DNA of 7,828 bases, from NCBI GenBank assembly GCA_018240935.1, contig JAFEEV010000099.1, positions 1 to 7,828 on the forward strand. The letters run 5' to 3'. Under the pieces are notes generated by a model, which was not told the origin of the DNA, ran no database searches, and was given only the letters and a program-made list of their open reading frames with translations. Positions 1 to 7,284 of this stretch are shown in pieces; the first letter of the stretch is position 1, and every line of letters begins with the position of its first letter. This DNA comes from Pseudomonadota bacterium (lineage in GTDB: Bacteria; Pseudomonadota; Gammaproteobacteria; Burkholderiales; Nitrosomonadaceae). A program made the position numbers and the translations under genes.

Positions 1-2309
1 TCCTTGCCTACTTCCTGATCCCCTGCGACGAAGCGCGCCCGGGTCAATGCCTGATGCTCCCATACCCAAGCTTGCGCGCGCTGGTATTGCGCAAAAGATT
101 CCATCGAGCTGACGAGCAAGCCGGAAGCGCCATTAGGGCGCAGGCGCAGATCGGTTTCGTACAACAGGCCTGCCGATGTGTGGCGAGTGAGCCAGGCGTT
201 GATGCTTTGCCCCAGCTTGGTATAGATCTCCGCGGCATCGGCATGATCGTCTGCATAGAGGAAAACCAAATCGAGATCGGAAACATACCCCAGTTCCTTG
301 CCGCCCAGCTTGCCGTAACCGATAATTGCAAACGCGGGTTTTTCCCGGTGGCGTTTTTTCAAGCCGCTCCACGCCAAATTCAATACCGTTTCCAATATCA
401 GATCGGCCAAGGCGGTCAGATGATCGCTGAGCGTCTCGAGCAACAATGAACCTTCCAGGTCGGTGACCAGCAGCCGGAATGCTTGAGCGTGCTGAAAGTG
501 GCGCAAAACGTCCATTTGCCACTCGATGACGTTATCCTTGGGGTTGTTGACATGATTCAGCTGGTACGAGAGTTCGTCGCTGAGCACATGCCAGTCGGGA
601 ACGGGATGAGGGGAATCCTGCCGCAGTAATTCATCCAGCAAGATAGGGTGACGCCCGAGATAGTCGCTCGCCCACCGGCTGATGCTGGCGAGTTCCGCAA
701 CGCGATGCAAGGTGTGCGGGTGTTCCAGCAGGAGCGCCAGATACGATGCCTGCGGGCTGATTTTTTCCATCAATTGCAGCATGCGTTCCAGCGTGGTTTC
801 AACCGGCGGCAACCCGGCTAGCGCTTCAATCAGCAAGGGGATCAAGGTATTGATTTGCTCACGGTTGGTTTCAGGCAAGTGCTGATAAAAACTGCTCTGA
901 TAAAACAACCGTAATCGCTCCGAAATTTTGACCGGGTCACTGAATCCAAACGTGCTCAGATGCATGGCGGCAGCTTCGGTTTGCGAAGTATCTTGCGTTT
1001 CGGTTTGCCACAAATTGGCCAGCGTGTCATGCGCGGGCGACTTCCGCGGAGTAGCAAAAATGAGCTCAAAATGACGCGTTACGTCCTTCCGGTGAATATC
1101 GAGCTGCTCCATGAAAGCCGCATAACCGGGAAATCCCATGGCTGTGGCGATCAGCGTCTGATCATCGGCATTTAACGGTAGTGTCTGCGTTTGCTGGTCG
1201 TCGAGATATTGCAGGCGATGTTCCAGTTTGCGCAGGAACAGGTAAGCATCGGTCAGTTCTGCAACGGTTTCCGCCGGGAGTTGCTGTTTTTTTTGCAGGC
1301 GCTGCAGCACACCGAGTGTCGGGCGGATACACAAATCCACATCGCGGCCGCCGCGAATCAATTGAAAAACCTGCGTGATAAATTCGATTTCACGAATGCC
1401 GCCAGGCCCCAGTTTAATGTTGTCGTGCATTTCACGGCGTTCGACTTCCTTGCGCAATTGCGCGTGCAGACGGCGCATCGATTCGTACGCGCTGAAATCC
1501 AGATATTTGCGGAACACGAACGGCCGGACAATTTTTTCCATTAAAACCGATTCGGCATCCGTGCCGGTGTGATTGGAGATGACCCGGCCTTTGATCCAGG
1601 CGTGCCGTTCCCATTCCCGCCCTTGCTTGATGAAATATTCTTCCAGCATAGGGAAACTGATGGCTAAAGGACTGTTTTCACCATGCGGACGTAGCCGCAT
1701 GTCGACCCGGAATACATAGCCATCGGTCGTCAGGTCATTGAGACTGGCGATCAGTTTGCGGCCGAGACGGGCAAAAAATTCATGGTTTGAAATGGATTTG
1801 GCGCCATCGGTTTCACCGTCCTCAGGATAAACGAAGATCAAATCGACATCGGACGATACATTGAGTTCGCCGCCGCCCAGCTTTCCCATGGCGACCACCA
1901 GCAGATGTTGAATCGTGTGGCTGTTTTCCCCGCGTGGAAATCCAAAACGATCGGGCTGTGTGAACCAGATTTCATGGTGCTTGAGCGCAAAATTGACGGC
2001 AACTTCGGCAAGATCGGTCATGCACGACATGACTTCGGTTAAATCGGCCATACCGCTGATGTCGCGCACGGCTAACCGGAGCATGACTTGTTTGCGTAAA
2101 TCCCGCAGGATGCGATGCAGCGTTTCCTCATCGGCGATTGGTTCGGTTTGCGAATTGAGAAAGGCTTGCATTTCATTCCGGCGAAACGGGAACAGGAGCT
2201 TTTCTTGCAGTGCGATTTTTCGCGCGGGTTCGCTGTCCAACAGGCGCTGGACATAACGGCTGAACGGCAGCGCGGCGGTCAATGTTGCAACTGTCGATTG
2301 GGCGGTCAT
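1..2309 (-). CDS. glnE: Bifunctional glutamine synthetase adenylyltransferase/adenylyl-removing enzyme GlnE, C-terminus cut by window edge
   Basis: A cytoplasmic enzyme that attaches AMP to glutamine synthetase and removes it again, under control of PII and glutamine, so it sets glutamine synthetase activity to nitrogen supply. The minus strand is open from ATG 2309 to the left edge (769 codons). The family's two nucleotidyltransferase domains are both visible. The N-terminal adenylyl-removing domain has GKLGGGELN at residues 142-150 with the DxD metal pair D154/D156, then LRP and GPGGIREIEF (301-310). The C-terminal adenylyltransferase domain has GYGKLGGKELG at 664-674 with D678/D680. By comparison with the 946-residue E. 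coli protein, about 150-160 C-terminal residues lie outside the window. The start is well fixed: an in-frame TAA lies six codons upstream with no other usual start codon between, though there is no clear Shine-Dalgarno. It is transcribed away from the amidohydrolase gene. No frameshift or missing catalytic residue was seen. Confidence 0.96.
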   Translation of the reverse strand, partial: MTAQSTVATLTAALPFSRYVQRLLDSEPARKIALQEKLLFPFRRNEMQAFLNSQTEPIADEETLHRILRDLRKQVMLRLAVRDISGMADLTEVMSCMTDLAEVAVNFALKHHEIWFTQPDRFGFPRGENSHTIQHLLVVAMGKLGGGELNVSSDVDLIFVYPEDGETDGAKSISNHEFFARLGRKLIASLNDLTTDGYVFRVDMRLRPHGENSPLAISFPMLEEYFIKQGREWERHAWIKGRVISNHTGTDAESVLMEKIVRPFVFRKYLDFSAYESMRRLHAQLRKEVERREMHDNIKLGPGGIREIEFITQVFQLIRGGRDVDLCIRPTLGVLQRLQKKQQLPAETVAELTDAYLFLRKLEHRLQYLDDQQTQTLPLNADDQTLIATAMGFPGYAAFMEQLDIHRKDVTRHFELIFATPRKSPAHDTLANLWQTETQDTSQTEAAAMHLSTFGFSDPVKISERLRLFYQSSFYQHLPETNREQINTLIPLLIEALAGLPPVETTLERMLQLMEKISPQASYLALLLEHPHTLHRVAELASISRWASDYLGRHPILLDELLRQDSPHPVPDWHVLSDELSYQLNHVNNPKDNVIEWQMDVLRHFQHAQAFRLLVTDLEGSLLLETLSDHLTALADLILETVLNLAWSGLKKRHREKPAFAIIGYGKLGGKELGYVSDLDLVFLYADDHADAAEIYTKLGQSINAWLTRHTSAGLLYETDLRLRPNGASGLLVSSMESFAQYQRAQAWVWEHQALTRARFVAGDQEVGK

Positions 2310-2537
2310 CGGTATGATTGAAAATTACGATTATTAGATTGGCAAATCATTTTGGATTAAGCATAAATCAAAATAGAACGTTATCGGAGTAAATGCTAGA
2401 ATCAGGCTTGCTAAGTGAAATCATTGTTCTCAATAGGGTGACACTAAAAAAGAAAAATGCCAAATTAACAGAACTCACCGATGGCGCCTGTTTCCTGACG
2501 GAAATATTTTGAACAATAGAACAATCAGCTAACTACT
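2310..2537. promoter_or_regulatory. Divergent intergenic control region between glnE and the amidohydrolase gene
   Basis: A non-coding, AT-rich stretch of 228 bases between two genes transcribed away from each other, so it should hold both promoters. On the plus strand the best candidate is an extended -10 element at 2394-2402. On the minus strand I see no convincing sigma-70 promoter for glnE and no sigma-54 type GG-N10-GC element. A small hairpin (TTTCC 2491-2495, loop TGAC, GGAAA 2500-2504) and a tandem repeat of GAACAAT (2511-2517 and 2519-2525) lie just before the amidohydrolase start; their meaning is unknown. No tRNA or small RNA structure was recognised. Confidence 0.6.
2394..2402 (+). 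promoter_or_regulatory. Possible extended -10 promoter for the amidohydrolase-tldD genes
   Basis: The sequence TGCTAGAAT has the TGn extension followed by TAGAAT, which matches the sigma-70 -10 consensus at five of six bases. No good -35 box lies 16-18 bases upstream, as is usual for extended -10 promoters. Transcription would start near 2409 and give a leader of about 130 bases before the first candidate start at 2538. This is motif reading only. Confidence 0.35.
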
Positions 2538-3395
2538 ATGTTAAACAATGAACAGCAACAATCAATGATGAAGAACAAAAAACGCCAAGGTTTTCGTGTC
2601 GCCGCCATTCAAATGGCTTCGGGGCCGAGCGTATCCGCGAATCTGGAGGAAGCTGCGCGCTTGGTTGAGGATGCGGCCTCGCAGGGAGCGGAACTGGTTG
2701 TATTGCCGGAGTATTTTTGTATCATGGGGATGAAGGATACCGATAAGCTGGCCGTCCGGGAGCAACCCGGCGACGGACAAATCCAGAGGTTCCTCAGTGA
2801 AACGGCGAAACGCTTGGGAATATGGCTGGTGGGCGGCTCGGTGCCGCTGACATCATCCGAACCGGACAAAGTCTACAATAGTTGTTTGGTCTATGCGGAC
2901 AATGGGGAGCAGGTCGCGCGTTACGATAAGATTCATTTGTTTGGCTTGCAGCTCGGACATGAACACTATGCCGAGGAGAAAACGATCAAAGCGGGCCACA
3001 AAGTGGTGACTGTGGATTCTCCGTTTGGCCGCATTGGTTTGTCGATATGCTACGATTTGCGCTTTCCGGAACTATTCCGGCTGATGAATAATGTTGATAT
3101 TATTCTGGCGCCCGCGGCGTTTACAGCGATCACCGGAAAAGCGCACTGGGAGGTGCTGGTGCGCGCCCGGGCGGTTGAGAATATGGCGTATGTGATCGCG
3201 CCGGGTCAGGGCGGTTATCATGTCAACGGGCGCGAGACCAACGGCGACAGTATGATTGTCGATCCCTGGGGCGTCGTGATGGCGCGCTTGCCGCGCGGTT
3301 CCGGGGCTGTGGTGGCGATGATCGATCCCGAATATCAAATCAGTTTGCGAACCAATTTGCCCGCATTGGATCACCGTACTTTGCAACCGTGTTAA
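2538..3395 (+). CDS. Carbon-nitrogen hydrolase (nitrilase superfamily, Nit/omega-amidase-like)
   Basis: A probable cytoplasmic amidase that hydrolyses a C-N bond of a small amide. Closest in style are the Nit1/Nit2 type enzymes that hydrolyse deaminated glutathione or omega-amides, but the exact substrate cannot be read from sequence. The 285-residue protein shows the superfamily catalytic triad: E58 in LPEYF, K131 in DKIHLF and C171 in SICYDLRFPELFR. The later conserved blocks RARAVEN (about 209-215) and DSMIVDPWG (237-245) are present, and the protein ends in the usual NLPALDHR-like tail. The fold begins at FRVAAIQMAS (from residue 19), so the first 18 polar residues are an extension. ATGs at 2565 and 2568 are alternative starts, and none of the three has a good Shine-Dalgarno. 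tldD follows 30 bases after the stop on the same strand, so the two are probably one transcript. Confidence 0.9.
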   Translation: MLNNEQQQSMMKNKKRQGFRVAAIQMASGPSVSANLEEAARLVEDAASQGAELVVLPEYFCIMGMKDTDKLAVREQPGDGQIQRFLSETAKRLGIWLVGGSVPLTSSEPDKVYNSCLVYADNGEQVARYDKIHLFGLQLGHEHYAEEKTIKAGHKVVTVDSPFGRIGLSICYDLRFPELFRLMNNVDIILAPAAFTAITGKAHWEVLVRARAVENMAYVIAPGQGGYHVNGRETNGDSMIVDPWGVVMARLPRGSGAVVAMIDPEYQISLRTNLPALDHRTLQPC

Positions 3396-3425
3396 CTACC
3401 TGCGCGATTATTGGAATTGCTTAGA

Positions 3426-4898
3426 ATGACAGCCGAATACACAGTAGAACCGAAGGATTTCCTGGTGATCGCCGATCGCTGCCTGTTATCGCCTTACGAT
3501 ATCGATGCGGCCGGATTGCAGCAGGTATTGGGGCAAATATTGACGCATAAAATCGACTATGCCGATCTGTATTTTCAGTACAGCCGCTCCGAAGGGTGGA
3601 TGCTGGAGGAAGGTATTGTCAAGTCGGGCAGCTTCAATATCGAGCAAGGGGTGGGGGTTCGCGCCATCAGCGGGGAAAAAACCGGCTTTGCATATTCCGA
3701 CGATATCAGCATGCCGGCATTGGTAGCGGCGGCTCAGGCCACGCGGGCCATAGCCAATCAAAGCGGTGCGCATCCGGTGCAGATGGCTAGGCGGAACGCA
3801 TTGGATCGGCGGGCACAGCTTTATTTGCCGGAAGATCCGATAGCCAGCCTCAAAGATGCAGACAAAGTGGCTTTGCTGGAGCGGCTGGAACGTTATACCC
3901 GGCAGCTCGACCGGCGTGTGACCCAAGTGGTTGCGTCGCTTGCCGGTGAATATGAAGTCATTCTGGTGACACGCAGTGATGGGTTGCTTGCGGCTGATGT
4001 AAGGCCGCTGGTGCGTTTGTCGCTGCAAGTGATCGCGGAAGAAAATGGCCGCCGGGAGCAGGGCATGGCCGGCGGTGGCGGGCGTTTCAGTTATGCTTAT
4101 TTCACCGATAAAATTTTGCAGGATTATGCCCAGAAAGCTGTTCATCAAGCCACCGTCAATCTGGATGCGCGCCCGGCGCCGGCAGGCGCGATGACGGTGG
4201 TTTTGGGAAGCGGCTGGCCGGGCATATTGCTGCACGAAGCGATCGGACATGGACTGGAAGGCGACTTCAACCGCAAGGGCAGTTCGGCTTTTTCCGGACG
4301 CGTTGGCGAGCGTGTCGCGGCGCCGGGTGTTACGGTTGTCGACGACGGAACTATTCCGCGGCGGCGCGGGTCGTTAAACATCGACGACGAAGGTAATCCG
4401 ACACAATGTACTGTGTTGATAGAAGATGGCATACTGCGAGGCTATCTGCAGGACAGCCTGAATGCCCGCTTGATGGATCTGCCGGTTACCGGTAACGGGC
4501 GGCGTGAATCCTTCGCGCATATTCCGATGCCGCGCATGACGAATACGTATATGTTGAACGGCGATAAAGATCCGGCGGAAATTATCGCGTCCGTGAAGCA
4601 TGGTTTGTATGCGGCAAATTTTGGCGGCGGTCAGGTTGATATTACCAGCGGAAAATTTGTTTTTTCGGCTGCTGAAGCCTATATGATTGAAGATGGTAAA
4701 ATCACCTACCCGGTTAAAGGGGCGACCCTGATCGGCAACGGGCCGGATGTGTTGACGCGGGTTTCTATGATCGGCAACGATATGCTGCTGGATCCGGGGG
4801 TCGGAACGTGCGGTAAAGAAGGACAAAGTGTGCCGGTGGGTGTCGGACAACCGACGCTGCGTATCGATGGCTTAACTGTCGGCGGAACGGGGATCTGA
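3426..4898 (+). CDS. tldD: Metalloprotease TldD (subunit of TldD/TldE)
   Basis: Zinc protease subunit of the TldD/TldE heterodimer, which in E. coli degrades unfolded peptides, matures microcin B17 and degrades the CcdA antitoxin. From ATG 3426 the protein has 490 residues, close to the 481 of E. coli TldD. It carries the zinc motif HEAIGH at residues 270-275 followed by GLEGDFNR. A conserved late GTCGKEGQ supplies Cys462 as the likely third zinc ligand. Other family blocks are QGVGVRAISGEKTGFAY near 74-90, a Gly-rich GGGGRF near 216-221, and the C-terminal VGVGQPTLRIDGLTVGGT. A TTG at 3411 would add five residues. I prefer ATG 3426 because GGAA at 3413-3416 sits about nine bases before it, although that site is weak. 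The partner gene tldE/pmbA is not in this window. Confidence 0.95.
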   Translation: MTAEYTVEPKDFLVIADRCLLSPYDIDAAGLQQVLGQILTHKIDYADLYFQYSRSEGWMLEEGIVKSGSFNIEQGVGVRAISGEKTGFAYSDDISMPALVAAAQATRAIANQSGAHPVQMARRNALDRRAQLYLPEDPIASLKDADKVALLERLERYTRQLDRRVTQVVASLAGEYEVILVTRSDGLLAADVRPLVRLSLQVIAEENGRREQGMAGGGGRFSYAYFTDKILQDYAQKAVHQATVNLDARPAPAGAMTVVLGSGWPGILLHEAIGHGLEGDFNRKGSSAFSGRVGERVAAPGVTVVDDGTIPRRRGSLNIDDEGNPTQCTVLIEDGILRGYLQDSLNARLMDLPVTGNGRRESFAHIPMPRMTNTYMLNGDKDPAEIIASVKHGLYAANFGGGQVDITSGKFVFSAAEAYMIEDGKITYPVKGATLIGNGPDVLTRVSMIGNDMLLDPGVGTCGKEGQSVPVGVGQPTLRIDGLTVGGTGI

Positions 4899-4961
4899 CG
4901 GTGCGATGATAAATTTGAATATTTTTTAACTTGTTGAAATTGATATTGGGATGCAAAAAGC

Positions 4962-6665
4962 ATGAGTGTGGAATTAACCGGTGCTGAAATTACCATCCGC
5001 TGTCTGCAGGAAGAAGGCGTGCAGTGTATTTTCGGCTATCCTGGCGGCGCGGTATTGTTTATTTATGATGAATTGTTCAAGCAGGATAAAGTCCGGCATA
5101 TATTAGTGCGCCATGAGCAGGCTGCAATACATGCTGCGGATGGCTATGCGCGCTCCAGCAATAAAGTGGGGGTGGCGTTGGTGACCTCGGGACCGGGTGT
5201 AACCAATGCGGTGACAGGCATTGCCACGGCTTATATGGATTCCATTCCGATGGTGGTGATCAGCGGGCAAGTTCCTACCAGCGCCATTGGTCTCGATGCC
5301 TTTCAGGAAGTCGATACGGTCGGCATCACGCGGCCTTGCGTCAAACACAATTTTCTGGTCAAGGACGTGACCGAGCTGGCGCTGACCATTAAAAAAGCTT
5401 TTTATATTGCATCGACAGGACGCCCCGGTCCTGTATTGGTCGATATTCCGAAAGACGTCTCGCAACAGAAAACCAAGTTCGTGTATCCGGATAAGGTCAG
5501 CATGCGCTCCTATAATCCCGTGATCAAAGGGCATGCGCGGCAAATTAAAAAAGCCGCCGAATTGATTCTCAGCGCCAAGCGTCCGATGGTTTATGCCGGC
5601 GGCGGTGTGATTCTGAGCGATGCGGCGGCGCAACTGACCGAATTGACGCAAATGCTGAATTTTCCTTGTACCAACACGCTGATGGGGCTGGGCGGATATC
5701 CTGCGACCGATAGGCAATCGCTCGGTATGCTGGGCATGCACGGTACTTACGAAGCGAATATGGCGATGCAGTATTGCGATGTTCTAATAGCTGTGGGTGC
5801 TCGTTTTGACGATCGTGTGATCGGTAATCCGAAGCATTTTTTCAACGAAAACAGAAAGATCATTCATATCGACATTGACCCGTCGTCTATTTCAAAACGC
5901 GTCAAAGTGGATGTGCCGATTGTCGGTGATGTTCTGGATGTGTTGAAAGATCTGATCAAGCTGCTCAAGGCCGAAAAGGAGAAACCGGATCAAACCGCAT
6001 TGAAAGAATGGTGGAAGCAGATCGAGTTGTGGCGTGAGCGGGATTGTCTGAAATTTGACCGGAGCAGCAAAATTATCAAACCGCAGATGGTGATTGAGAA
6101 GCTGTTCAATGTTACTAAAGGCGATGCGTTTATTACTTCGGATGTCGGACAGCACCAAATGTGGGCCGCGCAGTTTTATAAGTTCGATAAACCGCGGCGC
6201 TGGATCAATTCCGGCGGATTGGGCACGATGGGATTTGGTATGCCTGCCGCCATGGGGGTGCAGCTTGCTAATCCGAAAGGGAAAGTGGCGTGTATTACCG
6301 GTGAGGCGAGTATTCAGATGTGCATACAGGAATTGTCAACCTGCAAGCAATACAAATTGCCGCTGAAAATCATTAACTTGAATAATCGCTATATGGGCAT
6401 GGTCAGGCAGTGGCAGGAGTTCTTCCACGGTAACCGCTATGCGGAATCGTATATGAATGCGCTGCCCGATTTTGTCAAACTGGCCGAGAGCTACGGGCAT
6501 GTCGGAATGAAGATTGAGAAACCGGAAGATGTCGAGGATGCATTGAAAGAAGCATTCAAACTGAAAGATCAACTGGTATTCATGGATTTTATTACCGATC
6601 AGACCGAAAACGTTTTCCCCATGGTGCCGGGTGGCAAAGGTCTTTCTGAAATGATTCTGGTGTAG
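4962..6665 (+). CDS. ilvI: Acetolactate synthase, large catalytic subunit (IlvI/IlvB)
   Basis: Thiamine diphosphate and FAD-dependent acetohydroxyacid synthase. It condenses two pyruvates to 2-acetolactate, or pyruvate with 2-oxobutyrate, the first common step of valine, leucine and isoleucine synthesis. At 567 residues it matches the E. coli IlvI size (574). The N-terminal Pyr domain has FGYPGGA (24-30) and the catalytic E52 in RHEQAA. The central FAD-binding domain includes GMLGMHGTYEAN (255-266) and RFDDR (281-285). The C-terminal PP domain has DVGQHQMW (394-401), the cofactor motif beginning GEAS (447-450) and ending at N474/N475, and W484 in VRQWQ at the herbicide-site position. The usual GDG metal motif reads GEA here, with Glu at 448. 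Pairing with a 163-residue two-domain regulatory subunit favours the name ilvI over ilvB. ATG 4962 is preceded by a weak GGG at 4948-4950. The 63-base gap after tldD shows no convincing promoter or attenuator, so read-through from tldD remains possible. Confidence 0.96.
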   Translation: MSVELTGAEITIRCLQEEGVQCIFGYPGGAVLFIYDELFKQDKVRHILVRHEQAAIHAADGYARSSNKVGVALVTSGPGVTNAVTGIATAYMDSIPMVVISGQVPTSAIGLDAFQEVDTVGITRPCVKHNFLVKDVTELALTIKKAFYIASTGRPGPVLVDIPKDVSQQKTKFVYPDKVSMRSYNPVIKGHARQIKKAAELILSAKRPMVYAGGGVILSDAAAQLTELTQMLNFPCTNTLMGLGGYPATDRQSLGMLGMHGTYEANMAMQYCDVLIAVGARFDDRVIGNPKHFFNENRKIIHIDIDPSSISKRVKVDVPIVGDVLDVLKDLIKLLKAEKEKPDQTALKEWWKQIELWRERDCLKFDRSSKIIKPQMVIEKLFNVTKGDAFITSDVGQHQMWAAQFYKFDKPRRWINSGGLGTMGFGMPAAMGVQLANPKGKVACITGEASIQMCIQELSTCKQYKLPLKIINLNNRYMGMVRQWQEFFHGNRYAESYMNALPDFVKLAESYGHVGMKIEKPEDVEDALKEAFKLKDQLVFMDFITDQTENVFPMVPGGKGLSEMILV

Positions 6666-6673
6666 AAAAATAA

Positions 6674-7165
6674 ATGCGACATATTATTTCTTTATTGATG
6701 GAAAATGAGGCTGGAGCTTTGTCTCGCGTAGCAGGTCTGTTTTCGGCCCGTGGCTATAACATTGAATCATTGTCAGTAGCACCTACGGAAGATCCCACCT
6801 TGTCGCGTATGACGCTGGTCACGGTCGGTTCCGATGAAGTCGTGGAGCAAGTCACCAAGCAATTGAATAAGCTGATCGAGGTGGTAAAAATCATCGATCT
6901 GAATGACGGTAATCACATCGAGCGTGAGTTGATGCTGGTCAAAGTCCGCGCAGTCGGTCCGGATCGCGAAGAAATCAAACGGCTGGCTGAAATTTTCCGC
7001 GGCTCCATCATCGACGTGACGGATAAGTCCTTTACCATCGAGTTGACGGGCACAAGTTCGAAGCTGGATGCTTTTCTCGAAGCGATCGAACGCAGCGCGG
7101 TTTTGGAAACCGTCCGTACAGGCGCTTCCGGCATAGGGCGCGGAGAATGGATTTTGAAGGTATAA
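6674..7165 (+). CDS. ilvH: Acetolactate synthase, small regulatory subunit
   Basis: Regulatory subunit that binds IlvI, raises its activity and confers inhibition by valine. The 163 residues equal the length of E. coli IlvH. An N-terminal ACT domain covers about residues 3-78, with ENEAGALSRVAGLF at 10-23 and GYNIESL at 27-33, followed by PTLSRMT. A C-terminal domain begins near ERELMLVKV (about 84) and includes EIFRGSIIDV. Positions N11, G14, S17 and N29, where changes in E. coli IlvH relieve valine inhibition, carry the wild-type residues, so valine sensitivity is expected. The start lies eight bases after the ilvI stop, which suggests one transcript and translational coupling; the only purine-rich sequence nearby is a weak GGTG overlapping the ilvI end. 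Confidence 0.96.
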   Translation: MRHIISLLMENEAGALSRVAGLFSARGYNIESLSVAPTEDPTLSRMTLVTVGSDEVVEQVTKQLNKLIEVVKIIDLNDGNHIERELMLVKVRAVGPDREEIKRLAEIFRGSIIDVTDKSFTIELTGTSSKLDAFLEAIERSAVLETVRTGASGIGRGEWILKV

Positions 7166-7284
7166 TTCAAGTTGTTGAAAAATCCCGGTCTTGGGGCTGG
7201 TAATCCAGAGTAATCGATTCGTTTACATAGAATTTTCTCAATTGCCCGTCTGTTTCCATCCCATTTTTGTTTAAAAGGAAAATA
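7166..7284 (+). promoter_or_regulatory. Intergenic leader between ilvH and ilvC
   Basis: A 119-base gap inside an otherwise tight gene cluster. It holds two small inverted repeats: TTCAA-GTTG-TTGAA near 7167-7180 and CTGG-TAAT-CCAG at 7197-7208. Neither is followed by a T-run, so neither looks like an intrinsic terminator. A -10-like TAGAAT occurs at 7228-7233 without a matching -35. The end carries a good Shine-Dalgarno, AAGGA at 7275-7279, five bases before the ilvC ATG. Whether it holds a separate ilvC promoter or an mRNA-processing site cannot be decided here. Confidence 0.35.

Noticed and set aside
54..449. A 131-codon plus-strand open frame near the left edge
   Set aside because: It is opposite the adenylyltransferase domain of glnE, which is open throughout on the minus strand with its conserved GKLGG and DxD motifs in place.
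1191..1544. A 117-codon plus-strand open frame
   Set aside because: It is antisense to glnE residues that include the conserved GPGGIREIEF block, so the minus-strand reading explains the sequence.
2440..2480. A possible sigma-54 promoter for glnE on the minus strand, suggested by TTGGCA
   Set aside because: The required GC dinucleotide ten bases after the GG is missing; a T-run is there instead.
2491..2510. A terminator-like hairpin (TTTCC, TGAC loop, GGAAA, then TATTTT)
   Set aside because: The stem is only five base pairs with little GC, and no plus-strand gene ends upstream of it in this window.
3486..4250. A 254-codon open frame on the minus strand opposite tldD
   Set aside because: It lies wholly opposite a well-supported gene, its translation shows no recognisable domain and has the composition of an antisense shadow.
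4899..4961. A promoter or attenuator for the ilv genes in the gap after tldD
   Set aside because: It is AT-rich, but no -35/-10 pair with acceptable spacing, leader peptide or terminator hairpin could be found.
5291..5308. Leu in the GLDAFQE motif of IlvI where Thr or Ser is often seen
   Set aside because: This position varies among the family (E. coli IlvI has Tyr), so it is not unusual.
5103..5741. A 212-codon open frame on the minus strand opposite ilvI
   Set aside because: It is fully antisense to conserved acetolactate synthase coding sequence, is rich in His, Arg and Gln as such shadows are, and has no recognisable motif.
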